Assembly (NCBI RefSeq): GCF_003337555.1
Contig: NZ_QPJK01000001.1
Coordinates: 1,240,001-1,304,000 of the forward strand
Reading direction: 5' to 3'
DNA from: Pseudorhodoferax soli
Lineage (GTDB): Bacteria > Pseudomonadota > Gammaproteobacteria > Burkholderiales > Burkholderiaceae_C
Length of the DNA: 64,000 nucleotides
The position numbers and the translations under genes are program-made. Each line of letters begins with the position of its first letter. The stretch's first letter is position 1. The notes below the pieces were generated by a model. It was not told the DNA's origin and ran no database searches. It was given only the letters and a program-made list of their open reading frames with translations. Positions 55,043 through 63,379 of the stretch are shown here, in pieces.

Positions 55043-57424
55043 TTATCTGCCGTGCTCCGGGAACACGGTCTTGCGAATGACAGCGTGCACGCCCCAGTTG
55101 CCGTCCACCACCTGGGTCACGCCGAAGTCCACGGCCACCGAGATCAGCGAGACGGCCTCGTCCTCGTCCAGGCCATGGGCCAGCATCAGGTAGCGGCGCA
55201 CCTTGTGGAAGGCGTCGCGCATCGCGCCTTCGAGCGAGGACTTCTTGTAGATCTCGGCTTGCGCGTCCTGCCCGAGTTCGGCCAGGTGGTTGGGCAGGCT
55301 GAAGCCCTGCAGCACCCACTCGCCGGGCGTCTCCAGGAACGGGTGGTCGAGTTCGCCGAGGAAGCTGCCAGCGATGTCGGCACGCTTGTGCACGACGAGT
55401 TGGAACACGCCGGTCAGCGAGCACTCGATGGCCGTGCCGCACAGTTCGGAGTCGCCCTGCGAGGCATGCGGGTCGCCGGCCGAGAACAGCGCGCCCGGCA
55501 CCGACACCGGCAGGAACAGGCTGGCGCCCTTGCCGGCACGCCAGTTGTCCAGGTTGCCGCCGAAGTAGCCCGGCGGGATCGAGTCGACGTAGCCGCTCTC
55601 GCGCGGCGCCACGGCCAGCAGGCCGAAGTGCGGCCGCACCGGCACGCGCGCCTTGGCCAGCACGCCATAGCGCCGCGTGACCGTGGCCGGGTCCACCGGC
55701 ACGCCGGGGTAGTCGATGGTCGGGTGCAGCACGCCGAAGGGGTCGGTCTGCGGCGTCCAGCGGAAGTTGTAGACGGCCTGGGCCACGGGCTCGGGTGCGT
55801 CGGCGTCGATCTCGTAGATCGTCACGACCTCGCGCGTGCGCGGCTCGGTCAGCTGGTCGCGGTAGTGGAAGCCCCACCAGGCCGCGGCGTTGCTGCCGAA
55901 CACGCGGCCATGGTGGGCAGGCGAACAGCTGCGGCGCGGCTGGATGTCCAGGATGCGCACCTCCAGCACGTCGCCGGGCTCGGCCTCGCGCACATGGACG
56001 GGGCCGGTGCAGATGTGCACGCCGAAGCCTTCGCCGGCCCCGCGGCCGAAGACCGACGCGTCCATGGGGCCGGCGCCGCGCCGGTCCACGGCCTTGTGCG
56101 TGGGTGTCCACAGGAACACGCTCTCGGCACCCGGGTCGCCATCGACCATGCGCTCGCGGTCGTCGCTGGCATGCTGCGTCAGCGTCTCGATGGTCACGAC
56201 GTCGCCAGACTTCACATACATGACCGGCGTCAGCGCGCGGTTCAGGTAGCCCCAGTGCACGGTCTTGTCGGAGACCGGCAGGTAGTAGTGGTCGCCGACC
56301 GGCTGGGCCGTGGCCACGGGCGCGGCGCGCTTCGGGATCAGGGCCAGGGCGGTGGCGTAGCGCGCGTGGTCGCGCAGCAGGGCCTGGAACGGGCTGTGCG
56401 CGGCCGCCCCGGCCGGCGCGCCGGCGGCCTGGAAGCCACTGCCGTGGCGCGGCCGGCCGCGCTGGTCGTGCGGCGCCTGGGACTGCGCCTCGGGCTGCGC
56501 ACGGTAGGCGCGTGGCGACAGGCCGAAGCGCGCCGCGAAGGCGCGGCTGAAGTTGGCCGCATCGCCGAAGCCCCAGCGGAAGCACAGCTCGGCGATGGTG
56601 AAGTGGTCGAGCGCGCGGTTGGCCAGGTCGAGCCGGCAGCGCTCGAGCCGGCGTTCGCGCAGGTATTCGCCGAAGCTGGTGCCGCCGACCTTGAACAGCT
56701 TTTGCAGGTAGCGCGTGGACAGGCCTTCGAGGCGGCCGAGTTCCTCCAGCGAGAGTTCGGCGTCGCCGAGCCGCGCCTCCAGCGTGCGGCAGACCCGGCG
56801 CAGGTGGCCCAGCTGGACCGAGGTCGTGTCTTCCTGCGGTGCGGCGGCGGCGTGCGGCAGGCAGGTCAGCAGCACATCGGCCAGCGTGGCTTCGATCGGC
56901 AGCAGGTCGTGCGGCGCCAGCTGGTCGAGCTGCCCGGCGATGCCCTGCACCACGCCCATGCAGACCGCGCCGACGCCCTGGCCGTCGACGCGGCCCATGT
57001 CCTGCCCGCCCGTGCGCAGCAGCCGCAACAGGAAGCTGGCCGACTCCAGCCGCACCACGAGCGCGCGGAAATCGGTGTCCAGCACGATCTGCGCCGCGCG
57101 GGCCGGGTCCAGCACCAGCAGCGTGCCGGCCTTCAGCGCGTGGCGACCCGCCAGCTCTTGCGTGTGGCCGGCACCGGCCAACAGCGCGAACAGCAGCACC
57201 GGCGTGCCAGCGCCGGCCATGCCGGTGGACAGCTGCTGCGGCGAGCCCGAGAGGCTGGCGAACACCGAGCCCAGCGGCGACGCGCGCGAGGACACGTAGC
57301 CGGCCAGCGCCGGCCGCGCCGGCCGGCTGCGCAGCAGCAGGGGCGCCAGCGCCTCATCCCAGGCGGCCTGGCGCAGCGCCTCGGGAAAGGCGTCGATGGA
57401 GAAGCGGCGCAGGTCGTCGTGCAT
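55043..57424 (-). CDS. AraC-family regulator fused to acetamidase/formamidase
   Basis: 793 residues in one uninterrupted frame from ATG 57424. Residues about 1-200 look like an AraC-type sensor domain; residues about 208-308 are a complete double helix-turn-helix, with LSLEELGRLEGLSTRYLQKL and FTIAELCFRWGFGDAANFSR, then RFGLSPRAYR. A linker rich in Ala, Gly and Gln (about 310-345) leads into a full acetamidase/formamidase domain of some 430 residues: DHYYLPVSDKTVHWGY, RRGAGPMDASVFG, HICTGPV, VPVRPHFG, GGNLDNWRAGKGAS and GDPHASQGDSELCGTAIE, all keeping the residues of the paralogue at 57577. No signal peptide is present, so the enzyme half stays in the cytoplasm, joined to a DNA-binding module. 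Each half is family-typical; their union in one chain is what is unusual. A wrongly fused frame from a sequencing error is possible but no frame break is seen. Confidence 0.88.
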   Translation of the reverse strand: MHDDLRRFSIDAFPEALRQAAWDEALAPLLLRSRPARPALAGYVSSRASPLGSVFASLSGSPQQLSTGMAGAGTPVLLFALLAGAGHTQELAGRHALKAGTLLVLDPARAAQIVLDTDFRALVVRLESASFLLRLLRTGGQDMGRVDGQGVGAVCMGVVQGIAGQLDQLAPHDLLPIEATLADVLLTCLPHAAAAPQEDTTSVQLGHLRRVCRTLEARLGDAELSLEELGRLEGLSTRYLQKLFKVGGTSFGEYLRERRLERCRLDLANRALDHFTIAELCFRWGFGDAANFSRAFAARFGLSPRAYRAQPEAQSQAPHDQRGRPRHGSGFQAAGAPAGAAAHSPFQALLRDHARYATALALIPKRAAPVATAQPVGDHYYLPVSDKTVHWGYLNRALTPVMYVKSGDVVTIETLTQHASDDRERMVDGDPGAESVFLWTPTHKAVDRRGAGPMDASVFGRGAGEGFGVHICTGPVHVREAEPGDVLEVRILDIQPRRSCSPAHHGRVFGSNAAAWWGFHYRDQLTEPRTREVVTIYEIDADAPEPVAQAVYNFRWTPQTDPFGVLHPTIDYPGVPVDPATVTRRYGVLAKARVPVRPHFGLLAVAPRESGYVDSIPPGYFGGNLDNWRAGKGASLFLPVSVPGALFSAGDPHASQGDSELCGTAIECSLTGVFQLVVHKRADIAGSFLGELDHPFLETPGEWVLQGFSLPNHLAELGQDAQAEIYKKSSLEGAMRDAFHKVRRYLMLAHGLDEDEAVSLISVAVDFGVTQVVDGNWGVHAVIRKTVFPEHGR

Positions 57425-57485
57425 GGCGGGCCGAGCATACGGCGCACCTTGCCCGCCGCACGGCCAACCGGGCCACCGACGGCGC

Positions 57486-57514
57486 GGCGACAAGTTTTCG
57501 TGCGCGCTGCGACA
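57486..57514. promoter_or_regulatory. Direct-repeat operator candidate between the amidase genes
   Basis: In the 152-base divergent region the 7-mer GCGACAA occurs at 57486-57492 and 57508-57514, each followed by a base and T (GCGACAAgT and GCGACAAcT), 22 bases apart, or about two helical turns. AraC-type activators bind such direct repeats. It is the natural site for the fused regulator at 55043-57424. Binding is not shown. Confidence 0.4.
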
Positions 57515-57515
57515 A

Positions 57516-57540
57516 CTGTCCGAGCCGGGGCGCGCCGGAC
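57516..57540. promoter_or_regulatory. Inverted repeat in the divergent amidase promoter region
   Basis: TGTCCG at 57516-57521 and CGGACA at 57535-57540 form a perfect inverted repeat with a 13-base spacer, directly beside the direct repeats and 37 bases before the exported amidase ATG. It could be an operator for either gene. With arms of only six bases in G+C-rich DNA, chance is not excluded. Confidence 0.35.
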
Positions 57541-57576
57541 ACTGGTTCGCACCAACCACAAGCACAGGGAGTTCCC

Positions 57577-59022
57577 ATGCAACACATCTGCAACGCCAGC
57601 TGCACCCACAGCAAGACGCCGGCCGAGGAGGCACTCGTCAAGGAGGAGTTCCAGGTCGCGCGCCGCTCGTTCCTGCGCGATGCCATGGTCGCCGGCAGCA
57701 GCGCCGTGTCGGTCGGCGCGCTGACCAGCACGATGGCGCCGAGTGCCTTCGCGCAGAGTGCGCGCGCCGGCAACGGCATGGCCAGCCACTACTACATCCC
57801 GGCGGCGGCCAACACCGTGCTGTGGGGCTACTTCAGCAAGTCGGCCAAGCCGGTGGTGGAGGTGCAGTCGGGCGACTTCCTGACCATCGAGACGCTGACC
57901 CACCACGCCAACGACGATGCCGAGCGCATGGTCAAGGGCGACAAGGGCGCCGAGAGCGTGTTCTTCTGGGACAAGCAGCGCAAGGGCGTGGACCGGCGCG
58001 GCGCAGGCCCGATGGACGCCAAGGTTGGCGCAGGCGGCGGCCAGGGTGTGCACATCTGCACTGGCCCGGTCCGCGTGCAGGGCGCCGAGCCGGGCGACAT
58101 CCTGGAGGTGCGCATCGTCGACGTGGCGCTGCGCCCCAGCGCCAACCCAGCCTTCAAGGGCCGCGCCTTCGGCAGCAATGCGGCGGCGAACTGGGGCTTC
58201 CACTACGGCGACACGCTGACCGAGCCGAAGAAGCGCGAGGTGGTGACGATCTACGAGATGGACGCCACCGGCGAGCGCAACTGGGCACGCGCGGTCTACA
58301 ACTACCGCTGGACGCCGCAGACCGACCCCTTCGGCATCGTGCACGCCACCATCGACTACCCCGGCGTGCCGGTGAACCACGCCACCGTCAGCAAGAACGA
58401 GAAGATCCTGACCAACATCCGCGTGCCGGTGCGCCCGCACTTCGGCACCATGGGCGTGGCGCCGGCCGAGGCCGAGATGGTCACCTCGATCCCGCCCAAC
58501 CACACGGGCGGCAACATCGACAACTGGCGCATCGGCAAGGGCGCCACCGTGTACTACCCGGTGGCGGTGGACGGCGCGATGTTCTCGGTCGGCGACCCGC
58601 ATGCCTCGCAGGGCGACTCGGAACTGTGCGGCACGGCCATCGAGTGCTCGCTGACCGGCACCTTCCAGCTGATCCTGCACAAGAAGGCCGACCTGCCCGG
58701 CACGCCGCTGGCCGAACTGCGCTACCCGCTGCTGGAGACGCAGGACGAATGGCTGCTGCACGGCTTCAGCTACGCCAACTACCTGGCCGAGCTGGGCCCC
58801 AAGGCGCAGGACGACATCTACACCAAGTCGTCGGTGGACAAGGCGCTGCGCGACGCGTACCACAAGATGCGCCACTTCCTGATGACCACCCAAGGACTGG
58901 GCGAGGACGAGGCCATCTCGCTGATGTCGATCGCGGTGGACTTCGGCATCACCCAGGTGGTGGACGGCAACTGGGGCGTGCACGCCGTGGTGAAGAAGAG
59001 CATCTTCCCGGCGCGCGGCTGA
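57577..59022 (+). CDS. Acetamidase/formamidase with Tat signal
   Basis: 481 residues from ATG 57577, with AGGGAG just upstream; the frame is open before it but that stretch opposes the AraC fusion gene. The N-terminus holds a twin-arginine signal: RRSFLRDAMVAGSSAVSVGA, then PSAFAQSA as a likely cleavage site near residue 65. The catalytic part from about 65 on follows the FmdA/AmdA family: HYYIPAAANTVLWGY, RRGAGPMDAKVG, VHICTGPVRV, GGNIDNWRIGKGA and GDPHASQGDSELCGTAIE. It would hydrolyse a small amide such as formamide or acetamide to ammonia and acid in the periplasm. By eye it is closely related along its whole catalytic part to the enzyme half of the divergent AraC fusion. Confidence 0.93.
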   Translation: MQHICNASCTHSKTPAEEALVKEEFQVARRSFLRDAMVAGSSAVSVGALTSTMAPSAFAQSARAGNGMASHYYIPAAANTVLWGYFSKSAKPVVEVQSGDFLTIETLTHHANDDAERMVKGDKGAESVFFWDKQRKGVDRRGAGPMDAKVGAGGGQGVHICTGPVRVQGAEPGDILEVRIVDVALRPSANPAFKGRAFGSNAAANWGFHYGDTLTEPKKREVVTIYEMDATGERNWARAVYNYRWTPQTDPFGIVHATIDYPGVPVNHATVSKNEKILTNIRVPVRPHFGTMGVAPAEAEMVTSIPPNHTGGNIDNWRIGKGATVYYPVAVDGAMFSVGDPHASQGDSELCGTAIECSLTGTFQLILHKKADLPGTPLAELRYPLLETQDEWLLHGFSYANYLAELGPKAQDDIYTKSSVDKALRDAYHKMRHFLMTTQGLGEDEAISLMSIAVDFGITQVVDGNWGVHAVVKKSIFPARG

Positions 59023-59031
59023 GCGGCGGCC

Positions 59032-59661
59032 TCAGGTGGACGGGGCGCGCTCCTCGTCCAGCTGGGTGCGGTAGCGCGCCAGCATCTGCTCTTGCGTCTC
59101 GGTGGGCGCGCCAGCGCCGATCTGGTCGTGGATCATCTGGTTCATGCTGGGCAGCGCGGCGCGCTCGGGCCAGGTCTCCGGCTTCCAGAGCTGCGAGCGC
59201 ATGAAGGCCTTGGCGCAGTGCAGGTAGACCTCCTCGACCTGCAACTCGATGACGAGCTTGGGGCGCTGGCGCTCTTCGGCGAAGCGGTCGATGAACTCGG
59301 CCTCGTCGCGCAGGCGCGCGCGGCCGTTCACGCGCAGCGTCTCGTCGACATGGGGGATCAGGAACAGCAGCGCCAGGCGCGAATCGACGAGCAGGTTCTC
59401 CAGCGTGTCGAGCCGGTTGTTGCCACCCGAGTCGGGCAGCAACAGTGTGCGCGCGCCGGCCGACTTGACGAAGCCGGGGGCGCCACCGCGTGGCGAGGCG
59501 TCGAGCAGGCCGCCATGCACGCCGCCCGTGGCAACCACGCAGAACGGCGACAGCGCGATGAAGCGCTCCGCGTGCACATCGATGTGGTCGAGCTGCTTGC
59601 GCAGCGCGCGCTCGCCGGGGGCGGCGTACAGGCCGCGCAGTTGTTCCAGGTTCTGAATCAT
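59032..59661 (-). CDS. Pyridoxamine-phosphate-oxidase-like flavin-binding split-barrel protein
   Basis: 209 residues from ATG 59661, which lies in the preceding stop (TGATG) with GAAGGG upstream; GTG 59667 is possible. Motifs FIALSPFCVVATGGVHGG, ASPRGGAPGFVK, LLLPDSGGNNRLDTLENLL and VNGRARL match the PPOX-class split-barrel proteins (the MSMEG_1061 or DR2398 subgroup from memory). These bind FMN or F420-like cofactors; the activity is unknown. It is the last gene of the leftward set thiolase-SDR-PPOX, each pair overlapping by one base. Confidence 0.88.
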   Translation of the reverse strand: MIQNLEQLRGLYAAPGERALRKQLDHIDVHAERFIALSPFCVVATGGVHGGLLDASPRGGAPGFVKSAGARTLLLPDSGGNNRLDTLENLLVDSRLALLFLIPHVDETLRVNGRARLRDEAEFIDRFAEERQRPKLVIELQVEEVYLHCAKAFMRSQLWKPETWPERAALPSMNQMIHDQIGAGAPTETQEQMLARYRTQLDEERAPST

Positions 59662-60332
59662 CACCACCCTTCGAAAGGTCTGCCGTCGTAATCCAGGAAT
59701 GCGCCCTTGTGCTGCGGGCCGAGGCTCTCGAACGCCGCGCGCATGCCGGCTACGCTCTGGTCTACCGTCAGCGGGGCGGCGGCGCCACCCATGTCGGTCT
59801 GCACCCAGCCGGGCGACAGCGCGACGAGGATGGCCTGCGGATGGTCGTGCTGGGCCGAGGCAACTGCCATGTTCAGCGCGGCCTTGCTGGCGCGGTAGAT
59901 CCAGGCGTAGCTGGAGTCCACGCCCGCGATGCGGCCCATCTCGCTCGTGATGAAGGCGAAGCGCCCGCGCGGCTGCGCCTCGACCAGTGGCGCCACCTGC
60001 GGAATCGCCTGCATGGCGCCCAGCACATTGGTGTGCATGAGCCGATCGAAGTCCTCGCGCGTGGGCGGCGTGCGCGCATCGGCCGTGGCCCAGGCGCCGG
60101 CCACGTAGAGCGCGATGTCGATCTTCTCGCCATCCAATTGCCAGGCCAGGCCGCTCACGCTGGCCGGATTCGCCACGTCGATGCGCAGCGGCGTGGCGCC
60201 CAGGGCCTTCAGGCGGGCCAGGCCCTCATCGTCGCGCGCCGTGGCGATCACGCGGGCGCCGGCTTCGCGGTACTGGCGCACGAATTCCAGGCCGATGCCG
60301 CGCGAGGCACCGATGACGAGGACCGTGGCCAT
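59661..60332 (-). CDS. Short-chain dehydrogenase/reductase
   Basis: 223 residues from ATG 60332, in the stop of the thiolase gene (TGATG). NADP-binding motif VIGASRGIGLEFVRQYREAG, acidic residue motif LRIDVANP, and the catalytic Ser-Tyr-Lys set in FAFITSEMGRI, YAWIYRASKAALN. The C-terminal segment LVALSPGWVQTDMGG is typical of SDR proteins of this size. Substrate unknown. Coupling to the thiolase suggests a shared pathway or just shared transcription. Confidence 0.92.
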   Translation of the reverse strand: MATVLVIGASRGIGLEFVRQYREAGARVIATARDDEGLARLKALGATPLRIDVANPASVSGLAWQLDGEKIDIALYVAGAWATADARTPPTREDFDRLMHTNVLGAMQAIPQVAPLVEAQPRGRFAFITSEMGRIAGVDSSYAWIYRASKAALNMAVASAQHDHPQAILVALSPGWVQTDMGGAAAPLTVDQSVAGMRAAFESLGPQHKGAFLDYDGRPFEGW

Positions 60333-61525
60333 CAGGCCAGTTCGAGCGCCAGGGCCGTGGCCTCGCCGCCGCCGATGCACAGCGTGGCGATGCCGCGCTT
60401 CTTGCCGCGCGCCTGCAACGCATGGATCAGCGTGACCATGATGCGCGCGCCGCTGGCGCCGATCGGGTGGCCCAGTGCGCAGGCGCCGCCGTTGACGTTG
60501 ACGATGTCGTGCGACAGGCCGAGCTCGGTCATCAGCGCCATCGGCACGACGGCGAAGGCCTCGTTGATCTCCCAGAGGCCGACATCGGCCACGCTCCAGC
60601 CGGTCTTGGCCAGCAGCTTCTGCACGGCACCGACCGGCGCGGTGGCGAACCAGTTGGGTTCCTGCGCGTGCGTGGTGTGGGCCACGATGCGGGCGATGGG
60701 CTTGCTGCCCAGGCGCTTGGCCGTGGATTCACGCGCCAGCACCAACGCGGCGGCGCCGTCGTTGATCGAGGAGCTGGAGGCGGCGGTGATGGTGCCGTCC
60801 TTCTTGAACGCGGGCTTGAGCGTGGGGATCTTGTCGAGCTTGATCTTGCCCGGGCCTTCGTCCACGCTGACCACCGTCTCGCCGGCGCGGGTCTTGACGG
60901 TGACGGGTGCGATCTCGGTTTGGAAAGCGCCAGAGGCCGTGGCCTCCTGGGCGCGGCGCACGCTGGCGACGGCGAACTGGTCTTGCTCCTCGCGCGTGAA
61001 GCCGTACTTGGCAGCACAGTCCTCGCCGAAGGTGCCCATGGAGCGGCCGGCCTCGTAGGCGTCTTCCAGGCCGTCCAGCATCATGTGGTCCATCACCCGG
61101 TCGTGGCCGATGCGGATGCCGCTGCGGCCCTTCAGCAGCAGATGCGGCGCGTTGGTCATGCTCTCCATGCCGCCCGCGACCATCACCTCGTGCGTTCCGG
61201 CCAGCAGCATGTCGTGCGCCATCATCGCGGCCTTCATGCCCGAGCCGCACATCTTGGACAGCGTGACGGCGCCCGCGCCCTTGGGCAGGCCACCCTTGAA
61301 GGCGGCCTGGCGTGCGGGCGCCTGGCCCTGCCCGGCCATGAGGCAGTTGCCGAACAGCACTTCGCCGACGACATCGGGCGAGATGCCGGCGCGCTCGACG
61401 GCGGCCTTGATCGCCACGCCGCCGAGGTCGTGCGCCGCCAGCGACACGAAGTCGCCCTGGAAGCCGCCCATGGGCGTGCGCGCGGCGCCGAGGATGACGA
61501 TGGAATCTTGTTGTGCGTTGCTCAT
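60332..61525 (-). CDS. Acetyl-CoA C-acetyltransferase (thiolase)
   Basis: 397 residues. The nucleophilic cysteine lies in TLSKMCGSGMKAAMMA (about residue 93), the later His in NVNGGACALGHPIGASGARI and the acid-base cysteine in ATLCIGGGEATAL, so the catalytic triad is complete. The protein begins with IVILGAARTPMGGFQGDF. It condenses or cleaves acetoacetyl-CoA or a branched analogue. With a SDR, a PPOX protein, a carbonic anhydrase and a thioesterase on the same strand and a LiuR-like regulator nearby, it probably acts in acyl-CoA breakdown. Confidence 0.95.
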   Translation of the reverse strand: MSNAQQDSIVILGAARTPMGGFQGDFVSLAAHDLGGVAIKAAVERAGISPDVVGEVLFGNCLMAGQGQAPARQAAFKGGLPKGAGAVTLSKMCGSGMKAAMMAHDMLLAGTHEVMVAGGMESMTNAPHLLLKGRSGIRIGHDRVMDHMMLDGLEDAYEAGRSMGTFGEDCAAKYGFTREEQDQFAVASVRRAQEATASGAFQTEIAPVTVKTRAGETVVSVDEGPGKIKLDKIPTLKPAFKKDGTITAASSSSINDGAAALVLARESTAKRLGSKPIARIVAHTTHAQEPNWFATAPVGAVQKLLAKTGWSVADVGLWEINEAFAVVPMALMTELGLSHDIVNVNGGACALGHPIGASGARIMVTLIHALQARGKKRGIATLCIGGGEATALALELA

Positions 61526-61569
61526 GGAGGTCTCCTTCGAAGGTGGATGGGGGTTGGAAAGCGGGCGAT

Positions 61570-62262
61570 TTACTCGTCGTCTTCCTCGGGCTGCAGCGGC
61601 TGGCCGCCGTCATGCCGGGGATAGCGCTTGATGGCGGCGCGGAAGATGTCGAGCACGGTGTCGGGATGGCTGATGCTGACCTTGAGGTCGTTGACCAGGC
61701 CATCCTTCAGGCCATAGCACCAGCCGTGGATGGTCAGCTGCTGGCCGCGCGCCCAGGCGTCCTGCACGACGGTGGACAAGGCCACGTTGCCGACCTGCTC
61801 GATCACGTTGATCTCGCACAGCGTGTCGTGCCGGTCCTGCTCGGTCGGCAGGTGGTCGATGCGCTTGCGGTGGCGCAACCGCAGGTCCGCAATGTGGGCC
61901 AGCCAGTTGTCGGCCAGACCCACGCGCTGGCCCAGCAGCGCGGCGCGCACGCCGGCACATCCGTAGTGGCCCGTGACCATGATGTGCTCCACGCGCAGGT
62001 GGTCCACGGCGAACTGGATGGTCGAGAGCGCGTTGAGGTCCGAATGCACGACCACGTTGGCGACATTGCGGTGCACGAACACCTCGCCGGGGTCCAAACC
62101 GGTGATTTCGTTGGCCGGCACGCGGCTGTCGGCGCAGCCGATCCACATGTAGCGCGGCTTTTGCTGCGCCATGAGGCCGGTGAAGAAGCCGGGACGCTCC
62201 TGCTCGACCCGCGCAGCCCAGGCGCGGTTGTTGGCGAGGAGGTGTTCGAGAGAGGTGCTCAT
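61570..62262 (-). CDS. Beta-class carbonic anhydrase
   Basis: 230 residues from ATG 62262, with AAGGGA upstream on the minus strand. The zinc ligands and dyad are all visible: Cys and Asp-Arg in IGCADSRVPANEITG, His and Cys in VTGHYGCAGVRAAL. GEVFVHRNVANVV and the C-terminal SISHPDTVLDIFRAAIK support the family. It hydrates CO2 in the cytoplasm. It lies 44 bases downstream in transcription order before the thiolase, and 96 bases after the thioesterase gene end, in which nothing else is seen. Biotin-dependent carboxylases in leucine breakdown need bicarbonate, which may explain its presence here; that is inference. Confidence 0.95.
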   Translation of the reverse strand: MSTSLEHLLANNRAWAARVEQERPGFFTGLMAQQKPRYMWIGCADSRVPANEITGLDPGEVFVHRNVANVVVHSDLNALSTIQFAVDHLRVEHIMVTGHYGCAGVRAALLGQRVGLADNWLAHIADLRLRHRKRIDHLPTEQDRHDTLCEINVIEQVGNVALSTVVQDAWARGQQLTIHGWCYGLKDGLVNDLKVSISHPDTVLDIFRAAIKRYPRHDGGQPLQPEEDDE

Positions 62263-62358
62263 CTGGTCGTTCCCTTTGCAAAGCTGTGGAATCTGGAATG
62301 GATCGCTGCGCCGCAGCAAACCCCGCATTTTCCGCGCTCAGCGGACGCGCGCTGCAAC

Positions 62359-62820
62359 TCAGTGCCGAATGCCCTCGCGGCCGACCACCGCCATCAGCGT
62401 GCAGTTCATCGTGGCCACCAGCTTCTCGCACCCGTCGTCCAAGGCCAACGCCCGGCCCTCGACCACGGTGATGGTGCGCCCAGGCTTGAGCACCTGCCCG
62501 AGCATCCGAAAGCGCTGGCCCTTGGCCGGCGCCAGCAGATTGATCTTGAACTCGATCGTCAGTACCGCCGCATCGGCCGCCATCAGCGTGAAACCGGCAT
62601 AGCCGCAGGCCGAATCGAGCGCCGTGGCGACCATGCCGGCGTGCAGGAAGCCGTGTTGTTGCGTGAGCCCGGGAGCCCAGTCCAGCTCGATCGCCACCAG
62701 GCCGGGATCGACCTGTGCCAGTCGCGCTCCCAGCGTCTGCATCGCGCCCTGCCGGCCGAAGCTGTCGTGCACGCGCGCGGACCAGTCGGCCACCTGGGGT
62801 TGGAAGACGGGGGTGCTCAT
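62359..62820 (-). CDS. PaaI-like hotdog thioesterase
   Basis: 153 residues from ATG 62820, with GGAG seven bases upstream. Hotdog motif QQHGFLHAGMVATALDSACG, followed by IEFKINLLAPAKGQRFRMLG and TITVVEGRALALDDG. The family hydrolyses acyl-CoA thioesters, with the aspartate in the ALDSACG segment as a likely catalytic residue. A perfect 24-base palindrome lies 24 bases before the start and is a likely operator. It is the first gene of the leftward group that continues to the carbonic anhydrase and perhaps beyond. Confidence 0.9.
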   Translation of the reverse strand: MSTPVFQPQVADWSARVHDSFGRQGAMQTLGARLAQVDPGLVAIELDWAPGLTQQHGFLHAGMVATALDSACGYAGFTLMAADAAVLTIEFKINLLAPAKGQRFRMLGQVLKPGRTITVVEGRALALDDGCEKLVATMNCTLMAVVGREGIRH

Positions 62821-62843
62821 CACGGCGCTCCAGACAGTTTTCA

Positions 62844-62867
62844 ATTGACGTTTACGTAAACGTCAAT
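62844..62867. promoter_or_regulatory. Perfect 24-base palindromic operator
   Basis: ATTGACGTTTAC at 62844-62855 is followed directly by its exact reverse complement GTAAACGTCAAT at 62856-62867. It lies between the MerR-type gene stop and the thioesterase start, as a promoter operator for the thioesterase gene. A second copy of the core lies at 63380-63399. The form and spacing suit a MerR-family dimer such as LiuR. Confidence 0.75.
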
Positions 62868-62877
62868 CATAGCCAGC

Positions 62878-63312
62878 TCAGCTGGAACGCGCCAGCAGGG
62901 CGCGCGCCTCGCGCTCGTGCGCCTTGACCTCCTCGAGGTTGGCATGCAGCTCAGTCAGCTGCGCCTCCAGCGCCTGGCGGTGCGCGCCCAGCACATCCAG
63001 GAACTTGCGCAGCTGGGGCCCGGTGTCGCGCGGGCTGTCGTACATGTCCAGGATCTCGCGCGCCTCGTTCAGCGACAGGCCCAGGCGCTTGGCGCGCAGC
63101 GTGAGCTTGAGCCGCGTGCGGTCGCGCGCGGCATAGACGCGGACGCGGCCGCCCGGGCCGCTGCGTTGCGGCTGCAGCAGGCCCATGTCCTCGTAAAAGC
63201 GGATGGCGCGGGTGGTCAGGTCGAATTCGCGGGCCAGGTCGCCGATGCTGTAGGTGCCGTCGTCGGCGGCGGTCTCGTCGGATGGCTGGGGGCAGGAGGC
63301 AGCGTTGGTCAT
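62878..63312 (-). CDS. liuR: MerR-family transcriptional regulator, LiuR-like
   Basis: 144 residues from ATG 63312; ATG 63354 would add 14 residues and abut the operator. The DNA-binding domain reads YSIGDLAREFDLTTRAIRFY, EDMGLLQPQRSGPGGRVRVY, with a later helix AKRLGLSLNEAREILDMYDS and a coiled-coil C-terminus (LGAHRQALEAQLTELHANLE). There are no metal-binding cysteines of the MerR/CueR type. It resembles LiuR, the regulator of branched-chain amino acid and acyl-CoA breakdown in proteobacteria. The gene lies between two matching palindromes, which suits control of its own gene, the rightward metallohydrolase gene and the leftward thioesterase gene. Confidence 0.85.
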   Translation of the reverse strand: MTNAASCPQPSDETAADDGTYSIGDLAREFDLTTRAIRFYEDMGLLQPQRSGPGGRVRVYAARDRTRLKLTLRAKRLGLSLNEAREILDMYDSPRDTGPQLRKFLDVLGAHRQALEAQLTELHANLEEVKAHEREARALLARSS

Positions 63313-63379
63313 CGGCAGGCCATACGGAGGTGACAGGTGAAAGGATGGGCGCATTCCTAGAATGACGCCGGATTACAGA

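Noticed and set aside
53868-56585. N-terminal extension of the YchJ-like frame through the dehydrogenase and amidase genes
   Set aside because: The open frame upstream of GTG 53867 overlaps other real genes in a different frame and is Arg/Gly/Ala-rich; only the last 132 codons are conserved in type.
54098-57724. Long plus-strand open frame opposite the acyl-CoA dehydrogenase and the AraC-amidase fusion (about 1200 codons)
   Set aside because: The opposite strand encodes conserved motifs throughout; this frame has none and is His/Arg/Ala-rich.
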